From: Nitriliruptoraceae bacterium
GTDB taxonomy: Bacteria > Actinomycetota > Nitriliruptoria > Nitriliruptorales > Nitriliruptoraceae
Assembly (NCBI GenBank): GCA_007121975.1
Contig: SKJO01000350.1
Location: forward strand, 1-8,107
DNA: 8,107 nt
Reading direction: 5' to 3'
Below the pieces are notes generated by a model. It was given only the letters and a program-made list of their open reading frames with translations. It searched no databases and was not told where the DNA came from. A program made the position numbers and the translations under genes. Positions 1 through 5,372 of this stretch are shown piece after piece. Every line of letters begins with the position of its first letter. The stretch's first letter is position 1.

Positions 1-1735
1 CAGGTCCGGCGACGGCGGGTGCGGCAGGTCCGGCGGCGGCCGGGGCGGCCCCGGACGGTCCGGTGTCGGCGGGTACCGCCGCGAGCGGCAGGCGCAGCAC
101 GAACCGGGCGCCGCCGTCCGGTGGGTGCTCGTGGTGCAGGTCGCCGTCGTTGGCGCGGGCCAGGCGCAGCGCGATGGTCAGGCCGAGCCCGATGCCGCCC
201 TCCCGACGCCGTCCGACCTGGTGGAAGGGGTCGAAGATCTCGGCGTCGTGTTCCGGGTCGATGCCGGGACCGTGGTCGCGGACCGCGACCTCGACGTGGT
301 CGGGGTGGCGGGTCACCTCGACGTCCACCGGCGGGTCGCCGTGCCGGCCGGCGTTGTGGAGCAGGTTCTCGAGGATCCGCTCGACGTCCAACGGCGTGAC
401 CTGCACCGGCGCGTCGACGTCCGGGGTGACCACCGTCCCGATGCCGAGGTCGTCGACCACCCGTCGGGTCAGCGCGTCGAGGTCGACGCGCCGCCGGGCG
501 TCGGGGGCGGGGTCGCGGCCGGCGGCCGTGGTCAGCAGGTCACCGACCAGCGCCTCGAGGCGCTCGACCTGGGAGGCGATGCGCCCCACCGCGTCGGCCA
601 CCAACGCCGGCTCCGCGGGCCGGAGGAGCAGGGTGCGGGCCAGCCCACCGATCACCGTCAGGGGTGCGCGCACGTCGTGCGACACCGCGGCGAGCACCTC
701 GTCCTTGACGGCGCTGGTGGCGGCGAGCTCGGCGTTGGCGAGGCGCAGTTCAGCGTCCGCCGTACGCAGTTCACGGGTGCGCTCCTCGGCCAGCGCCTTG
801 GCCAGCCGGGCGCTGCGGTGGGCCAGAGCCAGTCCGAACAGCGCGGCGCCGGCCAGCCCGGTCACCGTCGGCAGCAGCCACGGGGCGATCCGGGCGATCG
901 AGCCGGACGGTCGCGGGTCACCGGCTGCGCGCAGCTGCCAGCGCTGGCCGTAGAGGTCGAACTCGGTGGTGGCGGTGAGCCGGCCGTCGGCGTCGTCCGG
1001 GCCGAGGCTGGCGACGACCGTGCCGGTCGGCACGTGGACCAACTGGTCCACGACCCCGGGGAGCGCCGTGCCCACGGCGTCGAGCAGCGCCTGGTGGCGC
1101 ACCGCCACGCCGAGCAACCCGATGCTGCGCCCGGTGTCGCCGGTCAGCGGCAGGTAGGTGACGGCCGACGTCCGCTCATCGGGGTCTTCGAGCAGGACGA
1201 ACGGATCGGAGGAGGCGGTGCGGCCCTGATCCATGGCCTGGACGGCCGCCTCGCGCTGCTCGACGATCGAGGTGAGGTCGATCCCGCGGGCTGCCGGCGG
1301 TCGGTCGGGGGGCCACAGGTGGGTGATCAGCAGGTGCTCAGGACCCGGACCCGTCGGGGGGCCGACGTGATCACGCACCGAGGGGTGCCAGCCGGCCTGC
1401 GCCTCGGCGAGGTTGCCGGCGGTGACCGGCTGGACGAGCGACACCGAGGTCACCGTGTCGAGCAGGCCGGTCGCGGCCAGCAGGTCGAGGCGAGCGTCGA
1501 ACACCGCGGGGTCCAGCCCCGGCAGCTCCGCGACCAGCCCCGTACCTGCGCCGGCGACGGCGGCGATGCTGGCGGCCAGGGTGCGCTCGAGGTCGGCGGC
1601 GAGGTGGGCGGCGTGCGTGTCGAGCCGGCGCTGGGCAAGGGCGTCGAACGCGGTCGTGCTCAGCGGCCAGGTCACGGCCATGATCAGCACGGCGGCGCCG
1701 AGGATGCTGGCGGCTTCTCGCCAGTACCGGCGCAT
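1..1735 (-). CDS. CHASE-domain transmembrane sensor histidine kinase (C-terminus cut by window edge)
   Basis: Translated by hand from the reverse strand, this frame stays open for 578 codons from ATG 1735 to the window edge. Residues about 10-30 form a first membrane segment. Residues about 40-280 form an extracytoplasmic region resembling a CHASE ligand-binding domain (GIDL near 151, a Ser/Asp-Pro segment near 176, YLPL near 194). A second membrane segment spans about 281-305 and leads into a charged coiled coil (310-340). The kinase core has the H-box VSHDVRAPLTVIGG with phospho-acceptor His353. The ATPase has an N-box (ENLLHNAGRHG, 456-466), DHGPG (487-491), FDPF (501-504) and GIGLGL (514-519). 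An Ala/Pro-rich tail follows from about 552 and is truncated, so the protein is nearly complete. AAGGGG lies 7 nt before the ATG and supports this start. The kinase would autophosphorylate on an external signal. The ligand is unknown and no response regulator is in view. Confidence 0.9.
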   Translation of the reverse strand, partial: MRRYWREAASILGAAVLIMAVTWPLSTTAFDALAQRRLDTHAAHLAADLERTLAASIAAVAGAGTGLVAELPGLDPAVFDARLDLLAATGLLDTVTSVSLVQPVTAGNLAEAQAGWHPSVRDHVGPPTGPGPEHLLITHLWPPDRPPAARGIDLTSIVEQREAAVQAMDQGRTASSDPFVLLEDPDERTSAVTYLPLTGDTGRSIGLLGVAVRHQALLDAVGTALPGVVDQLVHVPTGTVVASLGPDDADGRLTATTEFDLYGQRWQLRAAGDPRPSGSIARIAPWLLPTVTGLAGAALFGLALAHRSARLAKALAEERTRELRTADAELRLANAELAATSAVKDEVLAAVSHDVRAPLTVIGGLARTLLLRPAEPALVADAVGRIASQVERLEALVGDLLTTAAGRDPAPDARRRVDLDALTRRVVDDLGIGTVVTPDVDAPVQVTPLDVERILENLLHNAGRHGDPPVDVEVTRHPDHVEVAVRDHGPGIDPEHDAEIFDPFHQVGRRREGGIGLGLTIALRLARANDGDLHHEHPPDGGARFVLRLPLAAVPADTGPSGAAPAAAGPAAPAVAGP

Positions 1736-1904
1736 GCGCGTACCCCTTACCGGCGTTCGGTCCGGGGCCGGCTGGTGCGGCGGTGCGTGGGGCGCCGTCA
1801 GACCAGGGCCCTGACCCCGAGACGCGGACATCGGTCCAAGGCTAGCCGCACGCCCAGCCCGAGGGCAGGGTCTGTGGTCCCGCGCTGGGGGACGAGCAAC
1901 GGGC
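1736..1904 (-). other. Intergenic gap between LemA gene and CHASE kinase gene
   Basis: These 169 nt contain no supportable gene. On the minus strand a TANNNT-type -10 candidate (TAGCCT, 1844-1839) lies about 100 nt before the kinase start, but no clear -35 partner was seen. A 10-bp palindrome CAGGGCCCTG (1804-1813) is flanked by a short GTCAG/CTGAC inverted repeat (1797-1801 and 1811-1815) and has no T-tract. The kinase may therefore have its own promoter or be transcribed together with the LemA gene. The sequence does not decide this. Confidence 0.3.
1743..1748 (-). promoter_or_regulatory. Ribosome binding site of the CHASE kinase
   Basis: AAGGGG on the minus strand lies 7 nt upstream of ATG 1735. 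It favours this start over any upstream in-frame codon. Confidence 0.6.
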
Positions 1905-2498
1905 TCAGCCCGGCCCGGCCGACGACCAGCCGACCACCGCAGCATGCTTCGCGCCCGCGTCCTCGATCTCGAACGGCGACTCGGGCCCGAAGTGGAACGC
2001 GCCCGCGACGAGGTTGGACGGGAACGCCTGCCGGCGGCGCTCGTAGGCGGCGACGTCGAGGTTGTACAGCCGCCGGGCGGCGGCGATGCGGTCCTCGATC
2101 TCGACCAGTTGGCGCTGCAACGCCCGGAAGCTGCCGTCGGCCTTGAGGTCGGGGAAGGCCTCGGCGATGGCCAGCAGCGAGGTCAGGCCGCCGGTGAGCG
2201 CATCCTCGGCGCGGGCCTGGTCGGACACCGGCACGGTGCGGCTGGTGGCGGCGATCGCGCGGCTTCGGGCGGCGGTGACCTGCTCGAGCAGCCGCGACTC
2301 GTGCCCGGCGTAGCCAGCGACGGTCTCGACCAGGTTGGGGACCAGGTCGTGGCGGCGCTGCAGTTCGACGTCGATGCCCGCCCAGGAGGCCCGCAGGCTG
2401 GCGCGCTGGGCGACGAAGCGGTTGTAGGACACGATGATCGCCGTGGTCACCACGATCACGACCGCCACCACGCCGATCACCGCCGTGACCGTGCTCAT
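1905..2498 (-). CDS. lemA: LemA family membrane protein
   Basis: This 197-residue protein has the usual LemA length and layout. A single N-terminal membrane segment (about residues 5-23) is followed by a helical domain. Family motifs are clear: YNRFV (25-29), IDVELQRRHDLVPNLVETV (42-60), GYAGHE (62-67), FPDLKADGSFRALQ (115-128), IEDRIAAARRLYN (134-146) and a late FPSNLVAG. LemA proteins are small membrane-anchored helical-bundle proteins of poorly known function, often encoded beside DUF3137 or TPM-domain proteins. The name comes historically from a listerial antigen and should not be confused with the GacS/LemA kinase. The start ATG 2498 is preceded by GGAGAGG with 7-nt spacing. The gene is divergent from the DICT-type kinase and upstream of the CHASE kinase on the same strand. 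The family call is firm and the function is not. Confidence 0.93.
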   Translation of the reverse strand: MSTVTAVIGVVAVVIVVTTAIIVSYNRFVAQRASLRASWAGIDVELQRRHDLVPNLVETVAGYAGHESRLLEQVTAARSRAIAATSRTVPVSDQARAEDALTGGLTSLLAIAEAFPDLKADGSFRALQRQLVEIEDRIAAARRLYNLDVAAYERRRQAFPSNLVAGAFHFGPESPFEIEDAGAKHAAVVGWSSAGPG

Positions 2499-2505
2499 CG
2501 GTTGA

Positions 2506-2512
2506 CCTCTCC
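2506..2512 (-). promoter_or_regulatory. Ribosome binding site of the LemA gene
   Basis: GGAGAGG on the minus strand lies 7 nt before ATG 2498 and decides the start, which begins directly before the membrane segment. Confidence 0.65.
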
Positions 2513-2660
2513 GCGGGTTGGCGCCACCGCAACCCTAGGACCTGGCGCGTGGTCGGTGCGCGGTCCGCCGGCGCTCGCCCCTGCTAGAGTCGCCGCGACC
2601 CGAGGCGCTGTGGCAACTCCTCCGCCGGATCGGCACGTCGGTGACGTCAGTCCACGGGCT
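2513..2660. promoter_or_regulatory. Divergent promoter region between the LemA gene and the DICT kinase
   Basis: The two genes start back to back, so this stretch must hold promoters for both unless one lies further away. Candidate TANNNT -10 boxes are TAGAGT on the plus strand (2585-2590) and TAGGGT on the minus strand (2537-2532). Neither has a convincing -35 at 16-18 bp. A perfect TGACGTCA palindrome (2642-2649) lies close to the kinase ribosome binding site. The region assignment follows from gene orientation; the individual boxes are guesses. Confidence 0.3.
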
Positions 2661-2668
2661 GGAGGGAG
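2661..2668 (+). promoter_or_regulatory. Ribosome binding site of the DICT-type kinase
   Basis: GGAGGGAG ends 6 nt before GTG 2675. It is a near-ideal site and decides the GTG start. Confidence 0.7.
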
Positions 2669-2674
2669 TCGGCC

Positions 2675-4045
2675 GTGACGCACGCGGGACCGTTGACCCG
2701 TCCCCGGGTCTACCGTCGTCTGGTCACCGACACCTCGCTCGGGCTGCGCACCCACCGGCTCAGCAAGGCGACGCTGACCGAGCTCAGCCACGTGCTCGAG
2801 AACGCCGTCATCGACCACGATCTCCCGGGGGCGGTGTTCACCGGCTTCCAGCGCTCCGGGCACTGGTTTCGTGCGTTGCGACGCTACGAGCGGCTCGCGC
2901 AGCCCCGCGCGCGCTCGGTCGCGGTGTTCGCCGCCGGCAACCTCGGCTCGGATCGTGACGACGACATCGTTCGGGTCCCGCTCGCCGAGGACAGCCCGCT
3001 GGTGGAGGAGTGGTTCCTGGTGATCCTCACCACCGGCTTCTGCGCCGTGCTGCTCGGCGAGGACACCGGGGAGGTGCACGAGGACGAGCTCGACCGGACC
3101 TTCGAGACGATCTGGAGCTTCGACCACGCCACCGTGACCACCATCGCCGGGTTCATCCGTGACGAGGTGGCCACCTTCGATGCCTCCGTCGCCGATCGCC
3201 TCGACCATGCCATCGCCACCTTCGTTCCGGGTCCCGACGCGGACCGGCTCCGCGACGAGATCCTGGCCGGACTCGCCAAGGCGCTCGAGGTCGGTCGCGA
3301 ACGGTTCCGCCGGACCGCCCTGCTGCGTCACCGCGCGGTCCGCGAGCTCGAGGAGCTCGAGCGCTCCAAGAACGCCTTCCTCTCGGCGGTCTCCCACGAG
3401 CTGCGCACGCCGTTGACCGTGATCCGGGGCCTGGCCTTGACGCTCCAGCGGCTCGGTGCCTCCCTCAGTCCCGAGGACCGCGCCGGGGCCGAGCAGGCGT
3501 TGGTGACCCACAGCGAGCGCCTCGCGCTGCTGCTCGACGAACTGCTCGACCTCGACCGGCTGGTCCGCGGCGTGCTCGTCACCAGCCCCGACCGCGTCGA
3601 GTTGGTCGCGGTGACCCGCGCGACGCTCGCGACGCTGCCCGGCGGCGAACGGGTGACGCTGTCGGCGCCCGGTGAGCTCTGCCGTCACGTGGACGGCGGA
3701 CAGTACGACCGCATCGTGGTGAACCTCGTAGGCAACGCGCTCAAATACGCCGCGGACGGACCGGTGCACGTCGTCATCGAGCCGGCCAGCAACGGCGGCG
3801 CGCGCCTCACGGTCGATGACCAGGGGCCGGGGGTTCCGGTCGGCGAACGGGAGCGGATCCTCGAGCCCTTCGTCCGTCTCGACGACCAGCACCCCCAGCC
3901 GGGTACCGGCATCGGCTTGGCGCTGGTGGCCGAGTTCGCCCGCCTGCACGGGGGCTTCATCGAGGTGGCCGACGCGCCGAGCGGTGGGGCGCGGTTCGTG
4001 GTCGTGCTCGGTGAGCTGGCCTCGGCGGGGCGGGGTGCTGGCTGA
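2675..4045 (+). CDS. Soluble sensor histidine kinase with N-terminal DICT-like sensory domain
   Basis: This 456-residue protein has no membrane segment and should act in the cytoplasm. Residues about 28-160 resemble the DICT sensory domain seen in diguanylate cyclases and two-component proteins (GAVFTGFQR near 52-60, a VPLAEDSPLVEEW segment at 101-113, and FETIWSFDHATV near 143-154). A charged helical linker (about 195-235) leads to the dimerisation and phosphotransfer domain, VSHELRTPLTVIRG with His241. The ATPase has an N-box (VNLVGNALKYAADG, 349-362, Asn350 and Asn354), DDQGPG (381-386), PF (398-399) and GTGIGLAL (410-417). All residues needed for autokinase activity appear present. GTG 2675 is chosen because GGAGGGAG (2661-2668) lies 6 nt upstream. 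No response regulator is adjacent. The gene is divergent from LemA and convergent with the 4103-4855 gene. The kinase call is certain; the DICT call is by motif memory. Confidence 0.93.
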   Translation: MTHAGPLTRPRVYRRLVTDTSLGLRTHRLSKATLTELSHVLENAVIDHDLPGAVFTGFQRSGHWFRALRRYERLAQPRARSVAVFAAGNLGSDRDDDIVRVPLAEDSPLVEEWFLVILTTGFCAVLLGEDTGEVHEDELDRTFETIWSFDHATVTTIAGFIRDEVATFDASVADRLDHAIATFVPGPDADRLRDEILAGLAKALEVGRERFRRTALLRHRAVRELEELERSKNAFLSAVSHELRTPLTVIRGLALTLQRLGASLSPEDRAGAEQALVTHSERLALLLDELLDLDRLVRGVLVTSPDRVELVAVTRATLATLPGGERVTLSAPGELCRHVDGGQYDRIVVNLVGNALKYAADGPVHVVIEPASNGGARLTVDDQGPGVPVGERERILEPFVRLDDQHPQPGTGIGLALVAEFARLHGGFIEVADAPSGGARFVVVLGELASAGRGAG

Positions 4046-4102
4046 GTTCTGACCGAGCCCTGGCTGCGTCGCGCCGGAGCTGCGGCGGAGTCGTCGCGGT
4101 GC
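4046..4102. other. Convergent gap between DICT kinase and DUF3137-like gene
   Basis: Only 57 nt separate two convergent stop codons. The best inverted repeat is a short AGCC/GGCT pair near 4055-4064, too weak to call a terminator. No T-tract is present on either strand. Confidence 0.3.
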
Positions 4103-4855
4103 TCAGCCGCTGCGGGCGGCCCGCCAGAACTGGGCCGGGACCGCGGCCAGCAGGCGCCGCACGTCCTGACGGACCGCGGGAAGCTCACCGACGACCCCGG
4201 TGAGGCTCTCGTCGCGGTGGTCGGGGGCGCCCACCAGCAGCAGCACCCGCCCGCGCAGCTCGATCGTGCGGCCCGTGAAGGACGCGATCAACAGCTGCTG
4301 CAGCGAGGCGTCGAGCAGCTGCACCGCCAGGTTGCGGTCGTTGGCCTCGACCCGGAAGCTGCGGTTGAACGCGTCGGACTCGACCTGGATCCCCCCGCGG
4401 GTCACCCCCGTGCGGCCCAGCACCGACTCGGGCGTGATCAGGATCCGGCGCCACAGGTCCACCGGCAACCCGATCGCCGCCACCGTCTGGGTCTGTTCCT
4501 CGTGCCGGGTGTGGCGTTGGCCGTGGGTGCGCGTCTGGGTGCGCACCTCCCAGAACCACTGGAAGGCCGCGCAGTCCACGGTCGTCTCGACGCCATCCAC
4601 CTCGAGGGTCGTGGGCCCGTCCACCCCGTAACGCACCCCGAAGTTGCGGTCGCCGCGTGGACAGGCGTCGTACTCGGTGGCCAGCCGGCCGGCGTCCAGC
4701 CCGCACGGGGTCACGGTGACCATCAGCCGCCGGTCGCGTTCGAGCAGTCGCTGCAGATCGCGGTGCTTGCGCGCCCGGCGGTGATGCTCGTAGAACCACG
4801 CGCCGGCGGCCACCACCAGCAGGACCGCCACCACCGCAAGTCCGGTGGCGTCCAT
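4103..4855 (-). CDS. Single-pass membrane protein with DUF3137-like motif
   Basis: This 250-residue protein has one N-terminal membrane segment (about residues 4-21), then a basic stretch (FYEHHRRARKHRD, 21-33) that would keep the body in the cytoplasm. The soluble part has a mixed beta-rich appearance. Its motif QVESDAFNRSFRVEAND (157-173), followed by LAVQLLDASLQQLLI, resembles the 'LE-x-x-x-F-N-x-x-F-x-V-x-s-x-D' core of DUF3137 and related actinobacterial membrane proteins. The function is unknown. The start ATG 4855 has GAGGAG (4867-4862) 6 nt upstream. The gene converges on the DICT kinase with a 57-nt gap and diverges from rpoZ. DUF3137-type proteins are often encoded beside LemA, and LemA lies nearby on the same strand, so the two may work together. 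That link is inferred. Confidence 0.8.
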   Translation of the reverse strand: MDATGLAVVAVLLVVAAGAWFYEHHRRARKHRDLQRLLERDRRLMVTVTPCGLDAGRLATEYDACPRGDRNFGVRYGVDGPTTLEVDGVETTVDCAAFQWFWEVRTQTRTHGQRHTRHEEQTQTVAAIGLPVDLWRRILITPESVLGRTGVTRGGIQVESDAFNRSFRVEANDRNLAVQLLDASLQQLLIASFTGRTIELRGRVLLLVGAPDHRDESLTGVVGELPAVRQDVRRLLAAVPAQFWRAARSG

Positions 4856-4998
4856 CCCCCGCTCCTCGATCGTGGATGCCGGGCACCGTAGCGTCGGCGC
4901 TGCCGCGTTGGGCCGGTGTGCAGGGTTCGCCGTCGTGCCGGGACCGGGTGGGGGCGCTACGCTGGCGGACGGCTCCCCGGGCGGAGTCCGGTGTCAGC

Positions 4999-5019
4999 AT
5001 GTTCATGTTGTGCGGCTGA
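4999..5019 (+). CDS. Possible six-codon upstream reading frame in the rpoZ leader
   Basis: ATG 4999 opens a frame reading MFMLCG and ends at TGA 5017-5019. It is in the same frame as rpoZ and about 43 nt before the proposed rpoZ start. The nearest Shine-Dalgarno-like GGAG (4983-4986) is 12 nt upstream, longer than ideal, and could pair with CTCC at 4973-4976. Short ORFs of this size arise easily by chance. It is listed because it is Met/Cys-containing and sits in the leader of an operon for cysteine-using and methionine-using enzymes. Confidence 0.15.
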   Translation: MFMLCG

Positions 5020-5024
5020 ACCGA

Positions 5025-5041
5025 CCCCACCCACCCCACCC
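5025..5041 (-). repeat. G-quadruplex motif on the template strand upstream of rpoZ
   Basis: The plus strand has four C-runs (5025-5028, 5030-5032, 5034-5037, 5039-5041), each separated by a single A. The minus strand therefore reads GGGTGGGGTGGGTGGGG, a canonical four-tract motif with one-base loops. It ends 8 nt before the rpoZ ribosome binding site. On the RNA the tract would be C-rich and G-poor. The motif is seen directly; folding and any function are inferred. Confidence 0.6.
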
Positions 5042-5049
5042 GACGCTGC

Positions 5050-5054
5050 GGAGG
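5050..5054 (+). promoter_or_regulatory. Ribosome binding site of rpoZ, pointing to an ATC start
   Basis: GGAGG lies 7 nt before ATC 5062 but 28 nt before the first ATG (5083), too far to serve it. No Shine-Dalgarno-like sequence lies in the 20 nt before ATG 5083. This site is the main reason for choosing the ATC start. Confidence 0.65.
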
Positions 5055-5061
5055 TCGCACC

Positions 5062-5337
5062 ATCGCGCACATCGACGATCTGATGGACAAGGTGGACTCC
5101 AAGTTCACCCTGGTGCACCTGGCCGCCAAGCGGGCCCGGGAGATCAACGGCTACTACGAGCAGCTCGGTGAGGGCCTGGGCAAGTACGTGCCGCCACTGG
5201 TCGCCTCGTCCTCGAACAAGCCGCTGTCGATCGCGCTCGACGAGATCGCCGAGCGCAAGATCGAGGGTGTCGAGCCCCGTGCGGAGCAGGTCGACGACCC
5301 GCTCGACGCCGTGCCCTCCGGCGACGAGAGCGCCTGA
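5062..5337 (+). CDS. rpoZ: RNA polymerase omega subunit, probable ATC start
   Basis: Omega is a small subunit that helps assemble and stabilise RNA polymerase by clamping the beta-prime subunit. Family features are MDKVDSKF, LVHLAAKRARE-INGYY, QLGEGLGKYVPPLV and KPLSIALDEIAERKI. The product is 91 residues from ATC 5062, or 84 from ATG 5083. The ATC model is preferred for two reasons. GGAGG is 7 nt upstream, and the added residues (read as M-A-H-I-D-D-L) restore the MA-x-(I/V) N-terminus typical of omega. No ATG, GTG or TTG exists in frame between TGA 5017 and ATG 5083; the only other non-standard options are ATC 5071 and CTG 5080. The acidic tail after about residue 75 is unremarkable. coaBC follows 35 nt downstream, so the two are likely co-transcribed. 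Gene identity is firm; the start is likely but unproven. Confidence 0.93.
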   Translation: MAHIDDLMDKVDSKFTLVHLAAKRAREINGYYEQLGEGLGKYVPPLVASSSNKPLSIALDEIAERKIEGVEPRAEQVDDPLDAVPSGDESA

Positions 5338-5357
5338 TCCCGGCGCTGCGCACCCGC

Positions 5358-5363
5358 AAGGAG
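5358..5363 (+). promoter_or_regulatory. Ribosome binding site of coaBC
   Basis: AAGGAG lies 9 nt before ATG 5373, at acceptable spacing. Confidence 0.6.
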
Positions 5364-5372
5364 CCGCCGGCG

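Larger units (their letters stand above)
4868..5049. promoter_or_regulatory. Divergent promoter and rpoZ leader region
   Basis: The stretch separates the minus-strand membrane protein from plus-strand rpoZ and should hold promoters for both. A TANNNT -10 candidate, TACGCT, is at 4958-4963 on the plus strand; no good -35 was found. If it is used, the rpoZ leader would be about 90 nt long. This leader would include a hairpin (CGG-CTCC 4970-4976 pairing with GGAG-CCG 4983-4990, one bulged T), a doubled CATGTT (4998-5009) in a relatively AT-rich patch, a six-codon reading frame, and a C-rich tract. Promoter placement is tentative. Confidence 0.35.

Noticed and set aside
1307..1362. Repeated GTCGGGGGGCC in the CHASE kinase coding region
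   Set aside because: The two copies lie in coding sequence in different local contexts and reflect Pro codons in a G+C-rich gene.
125..2146. 673-codon open frame on the plus strand opposite the CHASE kinase and LemA
   Set aside because: No domain is recognisable, and both minus-strand genes have clear family motifs and ribosome binding sites.
2642..2649. TGACGTCA palindrome before the DICT kinase as an operator
   Set aside because: An 8-bp palindrome of some kind is expected by chance about every 256 bp. There is no second copy or flanking symmetry to support an operator.
2495..3949. 484-codon open frame on the minus strand opposite the DICT-type kinase
   Set aside because: Its product is Gly/Arg/Glu-rich without recognisable motifs. 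The plus strand encodes a complete kinase with a strong ribosome binding site. Long antisense frames are expected at this G+C content.
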